DNA of 64,000 nt from Pseudomonas chlororaphis (GCF_000783395.1 NZ_JSFK01000001.1:663673-727672); one strand, 5' to 3'. Numbered from the stretch's first letter, positions 41,352 to 50,980 are shown. Translations and numbers: made by a program. Notes: generated from the sequence alone by a model not told the origin.

Positions 41352-42236
41352 TCAAATAGCCAATGCATGTTGATCCTGAACAAACGAGTAACGCGTTCGG
41401 CTGGTCTGCTGTGCCGGTTTCAGAAAGCCGAGCAAGGCGTTCTGGCTGTCGCGGCACGCGGCCTTGTGTTCCATGTCGAGAAAGTGCCCGGTGGCTTGCA
41501 GCGTGGTGAACGTGCTCTGCGCCACATGATTGCCAAACAGGCGCGCGTCTTCGGCAGCGGTGTATTCGTCCCATTCGCCGTTTAGAAACAGCACTGGCAC
41601 GTTGATCTTTTTCGCTGCGTTCAGATAGCACTGCCGATCGCTGTGCAGCACGTCGCTGATGTGGAAGTGCATCTGCCCGTATTCGTGCTCGGCCAGGCTG
41701 CTGACGTGGCGATAGTTGAAGCGTTTGAACAGTGACGGCAGGTGTTTGCCGATGGTGCTGTTGACCAGATGGCCGACACGGTCGCCGTCGCGCTGGCCGA
41801 GGTAGTCGACGCCGCGTTCGAGATAATCGAGCATGTGCGCGTTGATCACTGGCGAGAACGAGCTGATCACCGCCCGTTCGATGCGCCGTGGCTGGTGGGC
41901 GAGGGCGACCAGGGTCGCGGCGCCGCCCCAGGAAAACGACAGCACGTGTTCGGCGGCGAAGTGGTCGATCAGCTCGAGCAGAATCTGCCCTTCGACGTCC
42001 TTCGTCAGATGTTTCTCGTGGCGGTTGTGGGCTTTTGACCGGCCCGCGTAGGGCTGGTCGTAGCAGACCACGTTGAATTGCGGGTGCAGGTTTTTCACAG
42101 TCTGTGCAAACGACGCAGTCGTGGCCATCGAGCCGTTGACCAGGATGATGGTCTTTTCTGCGGCGTCTGCGCGATAGAACTCCGTGTAAACCCGATACTG
42201 ACCCTGTATATCCAGCACAGCGATTTCTGGCCTCAT
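41352..42236 (-). CDS. phaG: (R)-3-hydroxydecanoyl-ACP:CoA transacylase/thioesterase PhaG
   Basis: This 294-residue alpha/beta hydrolase starts MRPEIAVLDIQGQYRVYTEF, nearly the P. putida PhaG N-terminus as I recall it. It has LVNGSMATTASFAQTVKNL, the nucleophile elbow SFSWGGAAT, NGEWDEYTAAEDARLF and the catalytic His in TGHFLDMEHK. PhaG links fatty-acid synthesis to medium-chain polyhydroxyalkanoate by releasing 3-hydroxyacyl chains from ACP. RhlA of P. aeruginosa is a close relative, but the N-terminus favours PhaG and no rhlB lies beside it. ATG 42236 has AGGAG upstream; the frame is open to 42344. Monocistronic. Confidence 0.87.
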   Translation of the reverse strand: MRPEIAVLDIQGQYRVYTEFYRADAAEKTIILVNGSMATTASFAQTVKNLHPQFNVVCYDQPYAGRSKAHNRHEKHLTKDVEGQILLELIDHFAAEHVLSFSWGGAATLVALAHQPRRIERAVISSFSPVINAHMLDYLERGVDYLGQRDGDRVGHLVNSTIGKHLPSLFKRFNYRHVSSLAEHEYGQMHFHISDVLHSDRQCYLNAAKKINVPVLFLNGEWDEYTAAEDARLFGNHVAQSTFTTLQATGHFLDMEHKAACRDSQNALLGFLKPAQQTSRTRYSFVQDQHALAI

Positions 42237-42552
42237 GTCATAAGACTCCTGGCAAGCAAGCGGGTATGCGCGCAAATAGAGATTGCACGAGCTTTGTGAC
42301 AGGTAGGCATACGCCTGGAATTTGCTTGGCCCATGTCGATCCATGACTGCGGTCGACGGGTGTTGTTATTGGCGGGCAGTCTGCCGGCTGAGGCGAAGCC
42401 CTTGGGGCTTACGACCGGCAAAAAGTTTCTTAGAAGTATGTTGTGACTCGTCGGTCACAATCTGGCCGACGTCCTGATTCAAGCAGGGGAGTCGGGATCG
42501 CGCAAGTGCCATTGGTAAATTGTTCGACAACTTCTGCTGAGCGGTCGCGGGC
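42237..42552. other. Intergenic region, no gene seen
   Basis: About 316 bases between rsuA and phaG hold the phaG promoter by position. I see no convincing open frame, REP element or clear sigma-54 or riboswitch motif. Confidence 0.5.
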
Positions 42553-43245
42553 TTAGAACAAATGGATCTCTTCGGTGCGCAAAGCACGGTACTCGCCCGG
42601 TTTTAGCGCGTTATCGAGGTGCAGAAGACCCATGGATTCGCGGTGCAGGCGCAGGACTTTGTTGTTGAAGAAACCAAACATGCGCTTCACCTGATGGTAG
42701 CGACCCTCGACGATGCTCAGCCGCGCCGACCGTGGGCCAAGCAGCTCCAACTGCGCCGGTTGCGTGGTCAGATCCTCGAAGGCGAAGTAGATCCCCTCGG
42801 CAAAGGTGCTCGCATATTGCGCGCCAATCTCCTGTTCGGTCTCGACGTAATAGACCTTCGGCAGTTTGGTCTGCGGCTGGGTCAGGCGTCGCGACCACGC
42901 GCCGTCGTTGGTGATCAGCATCAGGCCGGTGGTGTTGAAGTCCAGGCGACCGGCGATGTGCAGATCGTCCTTGTCCGGTTCATCGATCAGGTCGAGCACC
43001 GTCGGGTGTTGCGGATCGCGGGTGGCGCTGACACAGCCCGGCGGCTTGTGCAGCATGAAGTAGCGCGCCGCTTTGCCGACTTGTAGCACTTCGTCATCGA
43101 CTTCGACACGGCTGAATTCCAGCACTTCGCTGTGCGGATCGCTGACGACTTTTCCGTCAATCCGCACGCGCTTTTCCACCAGCAACAGACGAACCTGCTG
43201 ACGGTTGTAGCGGGGCAGGTTGCTGAGGAAACGGTCGACGCGCAT
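42553..43245 (-). CDS. rsuA: 16S rRNA pseudouridine(516) synthase RsuA
   Basis: This 230-residue protein has an N-terminal S4 RNA-binding domain (MRVDRFLSNLPRYNRQQVRLLLVEKRV). A pseudouridine synthase domain follows, with catalytic Asp in IAGRLDFNTTGL and the late motif EGRYHQVKRMFGFFNNKV. RsuA isomerises U516 of 16S rRNA during small-subunit assembly. Length agrees with E. coli RsuA (231). ATG 43245 is clear. It is followed by the phaG promoter region and preceded by the CWC gene on the same strand. Confidence 0.87.
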   Translation of the reverse strand: MRVDRFLSNLPRYNRQQVRLLLVEKRVRIDGKVVSDPHSEVLEFSRVEVDDEVLQVGKAARYFMLHKPPGCVSATRDPQHPTVLDLIDEPDKDDLHIAGRLDFNTTGLMLITNDGAWSRRLTQPQTKLPKVYYVETEQEIGAQYASTFAEGIYFAFEDLTTQPAQLELLGPRSARLSIVEGRYHQVKRMFGFFNNKVLRLHRESMGLLHLDNALKPGEYRALRTEEIHLF

Positions 43246-43278
43246 GTTCAGGTTTCAGTGAGTGGCGGGGCGCGCATC

Positions 43279-43509
43279 TTACGGGATCGGCCGCTTGGCC
43301 GCTTGCAGTTGCGCCTCGACCTGCGCGCAACGCGGGCACAGGCAGGATTGGTTGCGCAGTTCTGGCGGCAGCGCTTCAAGCACGGCCGGGTCGATGCTGA
43401 CGCCATAGCACCAGCATTCGCGGTCGGCGGTGCGCGGGTCGGCCAGGCTGCAGTCGTTGCGGGCGCCGCAGGCCGGGCAAAGGTCGGGTTTAACGTCGGA
43501 ATCAGGCAT
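43279..43509 (-). CDS. Cysteine-rich CWC-family protein
   Basis: This 76-residue protein has eight Cys arranged as CPACG..NDCS, ECWCYG and CLCPRC, the last two matching the CWC family (PF14375). The Cys clusters probably bind zinc. ATG 43509 overlaps the end of the GGDEF gene by eight bases; upstream in-frame codons lie deep inside that gene. Role unknown. The gene is 33 bases ahead of rsuA on the same strand, so a shared transcript is possible. Confidence 0.82.
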   Translation of the reverse strand: MPDSDVKPDLCPACGARNDCSLADPRTADRECWCYGVSIDPAVLEALPPELRNQSCLCPRCAQVEAQLQAAKRPIP

Positions 43510-44989
43510 AAGTCGAGTGAGGCATTTCCACGCAGGTGCGGTTGCGGCCGGTGTGTTTGGCCCGGTACATCGCATGATCGGCCCGCGACAGCAGGCTGTG
43601 CAAGGTGTCATCGCGTTGCAGGGTGGTGGCGCCGATGCTTACCGTCAGATTGAGGCGGTGGCCGTCGTAGGCATATTCGTGTTGTTCGACGTGTTGGCGG
43701 ATCTTCTCGGCAATTTTCTGACCGGTGTCGCCGTCGGTGTCCTTCAGTAAAACGATAAATTCCTCACCGCCCCAGCGGCAGACAATGTCGGCATGGCGCA
43801 GGCAACTTTGCAGGTCGCGGGCAAAACCGATCAGCACCTGATCGCCGGCCATGTGCCCGTAGGTATCGTTCAACACCTTGAAGTGATCAAGGTCGAGCAG
43901 CAACGCGGTCAACGGTTTGGTTTCGCGTTGGGCTTCGTGCAGGGCTTGTGCGGCGAGAATGTCGAAGCCACGGCGGTTGGGCAGTTCGGTGAGGCTGTCG
44001 AGGGTGGCCTGAGCCTGGATTTTGCTTTGATAGCGTTTGATCACGCGGTTGAGCAGCGCCAGAACGATCAGCGTCACCAGCAGGCAGATCAGCAGATTCA
44101 GATACAGCGACTGGCGGATCTCACTCAGCGCGCCGTCTTCGCGTTTATCGACAAACAGATACCAATTCAGCTCCGGAATAAACCGTACGTTGAGGAAATG
44201 CCCTTGCCCATGAGCGGAATATTCGTAGCTGCCGCTGTGCGGTTTCGGCAACTGGCTGACCAGACTTTTCATGCTATCGAGTTCGCCGAGACTCTTGCCG
44301 ATGTGCGCGCCTTCCGGACCGCCCTCGGCGCCGGTCAATACCAGTCGGCCGAAGGTGTCGACGAAGTACACGCTGCGTTGATAGCGCTGTTGATACTTGT
44401 CGATCAACTTGATCACCGCGTCCACGGTCAGACCGACCCCGGCCGCGCCGATGAAGCGATTGTGATAGTCGTAAACCTTGTAGTTGATGAAGAAGGTCAG
44501 GTTGTCCTTGTTGGCCAGATCCGGGTCGACGTTGATCTCGTACGGGTCCTTCATGTCGCGCACGCGGAAGTACCAGGCGTCGCGCGGTTCATCGACCTTG
44601 ACCTGCTTGAGCACGCCTTTGGCATGGTAGTAGGTGAGGGTGCTGTTGGAGACGAAGAACGCCGTGTAGGCGCCGTAATGGGTCATGACCTCGTCGAGGT
44701 AGCGGGTCATTTGCTCGGAGTTTTGCTCGCCGTTGACCACCCAGTCGCGCATGAAGGTATCGCGGGACATCATCGAGGAAATCAGGATCGGCCGGACCAG
44801 GTCTTTCTGGATTTCCGAGTACACCGTGTCGGAGGTCAGCGGCAGTTCGGTGTTGACGATGTTGTCGCGGATCGACGCGCGGGAGGCGTAGTAACTCAGC
44901 AACGACGTGGCGAGGAACCCGGCGCCGAGCAGGGCGATCAGCGTCAGGACCAGCGAGCGTTGCGAGTACAGGGGAGAACGAAGCGGCAT
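43502..44989 (-). CDS. Membrane-bound sensor diguanylate cyclase (Cache-GGDEF)
   Basis: This 495-residue protein has an N-terminal helix (LVLTLIALLGAGFLATSLLSYYA) and a periplasmic double-Cache-like domain (about 40-280: AYTAFFVSNSTLTYYHAKG, VYFVDTFGRLVLTG). A second helix (LLICLLVTLIVLALLNRVI) and a GGDEF domain follow, with active site WGGEEFIVLL and LDHFKVLNDTYGHMAGD. The GGEEF form is catalytically competent in the family. It should sense a periplasmic ligand and make cyclic di-GMP. ATG 44989 is the start; the CWC gene overlaps its 3' end. Confidence 0.88.
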   Translation of the reverse strand: MPLRSPLYSQRSLVLTLIALLGAGFLATSLLSYYASRASIRDNIVNTELPLTSDTVYSEIQKDLVRPILISSMMSRDTFMRDWVVNGEQNSEQMTRYLDEVMTHYGAYTAFFVSNSTLTYYHAKGVLKQVKVDEPRDAWYFRVRDMKDPYEINVDPDLANKDNLTFFINYKVYDYHNRFIGAAGVGLTVDAVIKLIDKYQQRYQRSVYFVDTFGRLVLTGAEGGPEGAHIGKSLGELDSMKSLVSQLPKPHSGSYEYSAHGQGHFLNVRFIPELNWYLFVDKREDGALSEIRQSLYLNLLICLLVTLIVLALLNRVIKRYQSKIQAQATLDSLTELPNRRGFDILAAQALHEAQRETKPLTALLLDLDHFKVLNDTYGHMAGDQVLIGFARDLQSCLRHADIVCRWGGEEFIVLLKDTDGDTGQKIAEKIRQHVEQHEYAYDGHRLNLTVSIGATTLQRDDTLHSLLSRADHAMYRAKHTGRNRTCVEMPHSTYA

Positions 44990-45111
44990 GGCAGTTCCGT
45001 TGGCAGTGGCCCGATGGCATGCATTCTAGTGGGATGGCCGGGAAAAGACTGCGGGATTTATGCCTGAAATGGCGGGGGATATGACGTAGAGGGTGTGTCA
45101 GGATGATCGCT

Positions 45112-45259
45112 CCCTCACCCCAGCCCTCTCCCGGAGGGAGAGGGAGCTAGATTGTGGTGATTTCAAAAATTGTGTTCGGCTCGGTATCACCGAATGGCAA
45201 CTATCTTAAAGACACCTCGGTCAGTCTCCTCTCCTTCCAGGAGAGGGCTAGGGTGAGGG
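45112..45259. repeat. MITE-like element, family D (tandem copy 1)
   Basis: CCCTCACCCCAGCCCTCTCC and GGAGAGGGCTAGGGTGAGGG arms. The core includes CGGCTCGGTATCACCGAATG, shared with the neighbouring copy. Confidence 0.82.
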
Positions 45260-45302
45260 CTGGTTTCTGGATCAGTTCCGAGTTTCAAGATACGCCCGCC
45301 AT

Positions 45303-45438
45303 CCCTCTCCCGGAGGTAGAGGGCGCTAAATTGTGGTGATTTCAAAACCTGAGTTCGACGGGGTATCACTGAATGGCAATCCCCTCACAAACGCCTCGGT
45401 CAGTCCCCTCTCCCTCTGGGAGAGGGCTAGGGTGAGGG
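45303..45438. repeat. MITE-like element, family D (tandem copy 2)
   Basis: The left arm is shortened to CCCTCTCCCGGAGGTAGAGGG; the right arm is complete. The core matches copy 1 (AATTGTGGTGATTTCAAAA, GGTATCACTGAATGGCAA). It lies 12 bases after the atzF stop. Confidence 0.78.
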
Positions 45439-45450
45439 TTGGCTTCTGGA

Positions 45451-47223
45451 TCAGCTCCGAGTTTCCAGATACGCCCGCCAGCCCCCCAAATGGCTGATGT
45501 CCAGCGCCCCTTCCAGACCATACGGCTCACAAATAAACCCGCTCTCCCAACGTCCATCCGCCAGTTGAACCTTGCCCAATCCAAGCGGCGCCGGAATCCC
45601 GGTGAGGAACGAGCCCAACTCACTGCTCGGCAATTCCCACACCTCCACCGCAATCGCCACACCGCCGTCCTTGACCCGCACCATCCCCGGCCGCAACGGT
45701 GGGCCGCCGGCCAACGCGTGCAGTTGATAGTCCGGCGAACTCAACGTCGTCTCCAGCAATCTCCCGCCACGCTGCGTCAGTTGCCAGTTCAACGCCAACC
45801 CTTGCAGATGCGCGCCACACACCACAATGCGTGCGCGATCATGGCGCGCTACGTTCGCCGGGGTTGGCAGGGCGGAATCCAGCTGACGCTGCAGCGCATC
45901 AGCCACGCTCAGCAGATATTGATCGGTGAACGCCCGGCCAAACAGCGTCACGCCCCACGGTAAACCGTTGGCCATGAACGCGCTCGGCACCGCGACGGCG
46001 GCGTAGTCGAGCAGGTTCATGAAGTTGGTGTAGTAACCCAGTTCGGAGTTACGCAGCACCGGTTCTTCATGCAATTCGGCCAGCGTCACCGGACGGCCGA
46101 TAGTGGGGGTGAGCACACAGTCGAGACCTTCGAGTGCCTGATCGCACAGCGCCTTCAAGGTTTGCAGCTGATACTGCGCGCGGAAGGTCTGTACGCCGCT
46201 CACCGCCGGGGCTTTGGCCAATACGGCGCGAATCACCGGCAGAACGGCTTCGGGATTCTGCTCCATCAACTCGCCCGCCACGCTATAGCGCTCGGCAACC
46301 CACGGCCCTTCGTAAAGCAGGCGCGCGGCTTCAAGGAATGGCGACAGATCCAGTTCAACCGCTTCGCCACCCAAGGCCTTGAGTTGATCGATGGCATCGC
46401 CGAACAGCAGCGGGCCTTCGACGCAGCCGAAAAACTCCAGATCCTGCGCGCGCGGCACGCCGAAACGAAACGAGTGTGGTGCACCAAACGCCGAGCCGTC
46501 ATTCCACGATGGATTGCGACGGCTGTATTCGTCGCGCGGATCAAGTTTGGCGGTCAGCGCCAGCAACTGACTGGCCTCACGCGCCGTCGCGGTAAACGTG
46601 GTCACGCAATCCAGCGTTCGGCATGCAGGCAGCACACCGGCCGTGGAAATGAGACCTTTGCTCGCTTTCAATCCGACCAGATTGTTGAGTGCCGCCGGCA
46701 CCCGACCGGAGCCTGCGGTGTCAGTGCCCAAGGCAAAACTCGCCACGCCCAACGCCACCGCCAGCGACGAACCGGCGCTGGAACCGCCGGACGGATACTC
46801 CGGCAACACGCTGTTCGGGCACGCGCCATAGGGCGAGCGGCTGCCGTTAAGCCCCGTGGCAAATTGATCAAGATTGGTCTTGCCCAGCGGAATCGCCCCC
46901 AAGGCAATCAACTGCTCGACGATGGTCGCCGAGCGCTCCGGCACATAAGCAAAATCCGGGCAGGCAGCGGTGGTCGGTATGCCGGCCAGATCGATGTTGT
47001 CCTTGATCGCAAACGGCACGCCGTACAGCGGCAGGCTGTCGAGCTCGCGACCGTCGAGGGCGGCGAGATAGGGCTCCAGTTCAACGACGCTGAGCAGATG
47101 AATGAACAGGTGATAATCCGGGTTCAGTGCGGCAGCTTTCTCGCGCAGTTTCGCCAGCAGTTGACGTGGTGTGGTGTCGCCATTGCGATAGGCCTGGCGC
47201 AGAACATCGAGTTGCAGATTCAT
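45451..47223 (-). CDS. atzF: Allophanate hydrolase AtzF
   Basis: This 590-residue enzyme has an amidase-signature domain: Lys in GVPFAIKDNIDLAGIPTTA, cis-Ser in SGGSSAGSS and the nucleophile Ser in LGTDTAGSGRVPA. A C-terminal domain of about 125 residues typical of AtzF follows. It splits allophanate into two ammonia and two CO2. AAGGA precedes ATG 47223, so the in-frame codon at 47241 is less likely. It is the last gene of the riboswitch-led operon and completes the path guanidine to carboxyguanidine to allophanate to ammonia. A family-D element follows. Confidence 0.9.
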   Translation of the reverse strand: MNLQLDVLRQAYRNGDTTPRQLLAKLREKAAALNPDYHLFIHLLSVVELEPYLAALDGRELDSLPLYGVPFAIKDNIDLAGIPTTAACPDFAYVPERSATIVEQLIALGAIPLGKTNLDQFATGLNGSRSPYGACPNSVLPEYPSGGSSAGSSLAVALGVASFALGTDTAGSGRVPAALNNLVGLKASKGLISTAGVLPACRTLDCVTTFTATAREASQLLALTAKLDPRDEYSRRNPSWNDGSAFGAPHSFRFGVPRAQDLEFFGCVEGPLLFGDAIDQLKALGGEAVELDLSPFLEAARLLYEGPWVAERYSVAGELMEQNPEAVLPVIRAVLAKAPAVSGVQTFRAQYQLQTLKALCDQALEGLDCVLTPTIGRPVTLAELHEEPVLRNSELGYYTNFMNLLDYAAVAVPSAFMANGLPWGVTLFGRAFTDQYLLSVADALQRQLDSALPTPANVARHDRARIVVCGAHLQGLALNWQLTQRGGRLLETTLSSPDYQLHALAGGPPLRPGMVRVKDGGVAIAVEVWELPSSELGSFLTGIPAPLGLGKVQLADGRWESGFICEPYGLEGALDISHLGGWRAYLETRS

Positions 47224-47247
47224 GAGTTGATCCTTATCCAATTGGCT

Positions 47248-50200
47248 TCAGTCGAGTGCCAGCACCACGACCCGTTGTCCGGCACGCACCGCCGAACCGG
47301 GCTGCACGCGGATCTCGCGCACCACCCCGGCCATCGGCGCGAGGACCGGGATTTCCATCTTCATCGACTCGAGAATCACCAGCACGTCACCCGCCGCGAC
47401 ACGGCTGCCGGCCTCGACCTGCACTTGCCAGAGATTGCCGGCAATGTGGCTGTCGACGCTGTGTTCTCCGTCGGCTAGCGGCGCGTTTTCGCTGGACTCC
47501 GCCACGGCTTCTTCGCTGTCGAAATGCGCCTGACCGCTGGCGATCCAGCGTTCGCGCTCGGCGTTGAATGCGCCTTGTTGCTGAGCACGAAACGCGTTGA
47601 TGCTCTCGGCTTCACGGCTGAGAAACGCCTGATACTCGGCGAGGTTGAGCTGGCTGTGTTCGATGTTCAGCTCGAAACGCCCCAGCGGAAAATCGCGGCG
47701 AATGCGCAGCAGTTCTTCGGCGCTGACCGGGTAGAAACGAATCTGATCGAAGAAGCGCAGCAGCCACGGTTTGCCGTCGAACGCGGCGACTTCGCGATAG
47801 CGGTTCCACATCTGCAAGGTGCGCCCGACAAACTGATAACCGCCGGGGCCCTCCATGCCGTACACGCACATGTAGGCGCCGCCGATGCCTACCGAATTCT
47901 CGGCGGTCCAGGTGCGTGCCGGGTTGTATTTGGTTGTGACCAGGCGATGACGCGGATCGAGCGGCGTGGCGACTGGCGCACCGAGGTAAACGTCGCCAAG
48001 CCCCATCACCAGATAGCTCGCCTCGAACACCGTACGCTGCACTTCGTCGATGTTCGGCAGGTCGTTGATACGGCGGATGAACTCCAGATTGCTCGGGCAC
48101 CACGGCGCGTCCTTGCGCACGGTGGTCATGTATTTCTCGATGGCCAACTGGCAGGCCGGGTCGTCCCACGACAGCGGCAAATGCACAATACGTGACGGCA
48201 CTTGCAGGTCGTTGGCCGCGCACACCGCGTCCCATTCGCCGGCGATGATGCCGAGCAGATCGGCCAGCGGCAGTTGCTCGGGCTGGTAGTGGACTTGCAA
48301 TGAGCGAATGCCGGGGGTGAGGTCGATCACGCCGTGCAGGGATTTGCTTTCCAGTGCCTGCATCAGGGCGTGCGCGCGGAAACGCAGAACGAGATCCAGT
48401 TCCGGCTCGCCGATTTCCAACAACAAATGCGTATCCCCGGAGACCCGCGCAACAAGCCGCACATCCCCCTGACCCAACGCCAACACCACAGGCGACACAA
48501 GATCCTGTGGGAGCTGGCTTGCCAGCGATGAAGTTAATGCGGTGTCTGGCCGGGCCCCATCGCTGGCAAGCCAGCTCCCACAGTTATCCCATTGACAGGC
48601 GAGATCGCGAGCGGTTTTTAGATTGACGGGGATGAACTGGATTTTATCGCCAGCCTTGAGCTGTCCCAGTTGCCAAAGGTCCGCCTCGATCACCGTCACC
48701 GGACACACAAACCCGCCAAGACTCGGGCCGTCCGGGCCGAGGATCACCGGCATGTCACCGGTGAAATCCACCGCGCCGATGGCATACGGATTGTCGTGAA
48801 TGTTCGACGGATGCAACCCGGCCTCGCCACCGTCGGCCCGCACCCATTCCGGCTTCGGCCCGATCAGGCGGACACCGGTGCGGCTGGAGTTGAAATGCAC
48901 TTCCCACTGGGTTTCAAAGAACGTGCCGATGTAGTTTTCGGTGAAGTATTCCGGTGCGCCGTGCGGGCCGTAAATCACCCGGATCTGCCGCACCGCTGGC
49001 AACGCGGTGATGTGCTGTTCGGTCAACTGCTGGCCAGCACTGCGGTCAGTCAGCGCAGGCACATGCAACACGTCGCCGGCACGCAACGCCCGACCACCAT
49101 GCCCACCAAACTGGCCAAGGGTGAAGGTGCTTTTACTGCCCAGATAATCCGGCACCTGCAAACCGCCGCGCAGACACAGATAACTGCGTGCCCCGGCGCC
49201 GCTGATGCTGCCCAGATGCAACGTCGCGCCCGCCGGGATCAGCAGCGCGGTGTTCATCGGTACGCTTGTGCCTTCAAGCGTCAAGGCAATCGGCGCCCCC
49301 GTCACCGCGACCACTGCTGCGCAGTTGAAACGCAGCAACGGCCCGCTCATGGTGATTTCCAGCGCCGCCGCGCCTTCCGCATTGCCGAGTAGACCATTGC
49401 CCAGACGCAACGCGCGACTGTCCATCGGCCCCGACGGCGGTACGCCGACTGCCCAGTAGCCGAGGCGACCGGGATAATCCTGCACGCTGGTTTGCGTGCC
49501 GGCGCTGAGCACTTCGAAAGTGTTGGCGCGATACACCAGACCTTCCAGGCAACGGGTCCACGGCTCGCCGCTGGCGAAAGGCGTGTCGAGGAGAATCTGC
49601 CGCAGGTAATCGCGGTTGGTTTCCACGCCGTACAACAGACTGTCGCCTAACGCTTGATGCAACTCGGCGCGCGCCTGTTCACGGGTCGGCGCCCAGGTGA
49701 TGACTTTGGCGATCATCGGATCGAAGTACGGCGGAATCTCGCAACCGGCCTCGACCCAGGTATCGATGCGCAGTTGAATACCGTTGGCCGGGGGGAAATC
49801 CACCGCCGTCAGTAGGCCCGGACTCGGCTGGAAGTCGCGCCCCGGGTCTTCCGCATAAAGCCGCGCCTGAATCGCATGGCCTTCGGGTTTCAGCTGACGA
49901 TACAACTCGCTCAGCGGCGGCAGATCACCGGCCGCCAACTCGACCATCCAGCGCACCAGGTCGACGCCCCAGACTTGTTCAGTGACGCCATGCTCCACCT
50001 GCAATCGCGTGTTCACTTCAAGAAAATAGAAACGCTGCGCCTCGCTGTCGAAGACGAATTCAACCGTGCCGGCGCTATGGTAGTTCACAGCCTTCGCCAG
50101 TTTGATCGCCGCCGCGCACAACTCTTCGGCCATGCCGTCCGGCAGGTTCGGCGCCGGGGTTTCTTCGAGGACTTTCTGATTGCGCCGCTGCACCGAGCAG

Positions 50201-50880
50201 TCGCGCACGCCGAGGGCGATGACCTCACCGAGCCCGTCGCCGAACACTTGAACTTCCAGATGGCGGGCGCGCTGGATGTATTTCTCGATGAACACCCCGG
50301 CGTCGCTGAAGTTGTTCTGACCAAGGCGTTTCACCGCCTCGAAGGATTCGCTCAATTCGCTGGCGCTGCGGCACACGCGCATGCCGATACCGCCACCGCC
50401 GGCGGTGCTTTTCAGCATGACCGGATAGCCGACTTGTTCGCCGGCAATCAGCGCAGCGTCGAGGCTGTCGAGCAGTTCGGTGCCTTCGAGCATCGGCACG
50501 CCGTGCTGTTTGGCCAGCGCGCGGGCGGTGTGCTTGAGACCGAACACGCGAAGTTGCTCCGGCGTTGGGCCAATGAAGGCGATGTCCTGCGCTTCACAGG
50601 CTTCGGCGAACGCAGCGTTTTCCGAGAGAAATCCGTAGCCGGGATGGATCGCCGTGGCGCCGCTTTGTTTGGCAATGGCGAGGATCTTTTCGACGGCCAG
50701 ATAAGTGCCGGCAGCAGCGCCTTCACCGAGGCTGTGCGCTTCATCGGCGTGCAGGATGTGCAGGCTGGCGGCGTCGGCTTCGGAATACACCGCCACGCCT
50801 TTGACCTGCAGTGCGCCGAGGGTGCGCAGGATGCGGCAGGCAATGGCGCCACGGTTGGCGATGAGGACTTTTTCGAACAT
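47248..50880 (-). CDS. Urea/guanidine carboxylase (biotin-dependent), carrying an in-frame REPIN
   Basis: This 1210-residue enzyme has an N-terminal biotin carboxylase (1-450: KSTAGGGGIGMRVC, VNTRLQVEHGVTEQ). AHS2/KipA-like (about 480-760) and AHS1/KipI-like (about 795-1000) carboxyltransferase parts follow. The C-terminal biotinyl domain has Lys in ILESMKMEIPV. The ykkC riboswitch and the DUF1989 partners favour guanidine over urea as the substrate, as shown for the P. syringae-type system. Residues about 767-793 are encoded by a family-A REPIN and sit in the linker between AHS2 and AHS1. ATG 50880 is chosen; the frame is open to 50967. It needs biotin and ATP. Confidence 0.88.
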   Translation of the reverse strand: MFEKVLIANRGAIACRILRTLGALQVKGVAVYSEADAASLHILHADEAHSLGEGAAAGTYLAVEKILAIAKQSGATAIHPGYGFLSENAAFAEACEAQDIAFIGPTPEQLRVFGLKHTARALAKQHGVPMLEGTELLDSLDAALIAGEQVGYPVMLKSTAGGGGIGMRVCRSASELSESFEAVKRLGQNNFSDAGVFIEKYIQRARHLEVQVFGDGLGEVIALGVRDCSVQRRNQKVLEETPAPNLPDGMAEELCAAAIKLAKAVNYHSAGTVEFVFDSEAQRFYFLEVNTRLQVEHGVTEQVWGVDLVRWMVELAAGDLPPLSELYRQLKPEGHAIQARLYAEDPGRDFQPSPGLLTAVDFPPANGIQLRIDTWVEAGCEIPPYFDPMIAKVITWAPTREQARAELHQALGDSLLYGVETNRDYLRQILLDTPFASGEPWTRCLEGLVYRANTFEVLSAGTQTSVQDYPGRLGYWAVGVPPSGPMDSRALRLGNGLLGNAEGAAALEITMSGPLLRFNCAAVVAVTGAPIALTLEGTSVPMNTALLIPAGATLHLGSISGAGARSYLCLRGGLQVPDYLGSKSTFTLGQFGGHGGRALRAGDVLHVPALTDRSAGQQLTEQHITALPAVRQIRVIYGPHGAPEYFTENYIGTFFETQWEVHFNSSRTGVRLIGPKPEWVRADGGEAGLHPSNIHDNPYAIGAVDFTGDMPVILGPDGPSLGGFVCPVTVIEADLWQLGQLKAGDKIQFIPVNLKTARDLACQWDNCGSWLASDGARPDTALTSSLASQLPQDLVSPVVLALGQGDVRLVARVSGDTHLLLEIGEPELDLVLRFRAHALMQALESKSLHGVIDLTPGIRSLQVHYQPEQLPLADLLGIIAGEWDAVCAANDLQVPSRIVHLPLSWDDPACQLAIEKYMTTVRKDAPWCPSNLEFIRRINDLPNIDEVQRTVFEASYLVMGLGDVYLGAPVATPLDPRHRLVTTKYNPARTWTAENSVGIGGAYMCVYGMEGPGGYQFVGRTLQMWNRYREVAAFDGKPWLLRFFDQIRFYPVSAEELLRIRRDFPLGRFELNIEHSQLNLAEYQAFLSREAESINAFRAQQQGAFNAERERWIASGQAHFDSEEAVAESSENAPLADGEHSVDSHIAGNLWQVQVEAGSRVAAGDVLVILESMKMEIPVLAPMAGVVREIRVQPGSAVRAGQRVVVLALD
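48504..48583. repeat. REPIN, family A, inside the carboxylase coding frame
   Basis: Two inverted GTGGGAGCTGGCTTGCCAGC units lie within the open reading frame. They read as CGSWLASDGA and LTSSLASQLPQD on the coding strand, without stop or frameshift. Confidence 0.9.
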
Positions 50881-50980
50881 GGCATAACCCCTGAAGGGGG
50901 AGCGGGCCGTCCCGCCGTTTTTCGACAGACATCCGGGCCGTCCCGGATGAAAAAACTCGTTCTCCAAACCACCTCAGATA

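Noticed and set aside
41352..42236. Calling the PhaG gene RhlA
   Set aside because: The fold and several motifs match RhlA, but the N-terminal MRPEIAVLDIQGQYRVYTEF is PhaG-like and no rhlB or rhlR lies nearby.
46069..47478. Plus-strand frame of 469 codons opposite atzF and the carboxylase end
   Set aside because: Shadow of two strong genes, with no recognisable motif.
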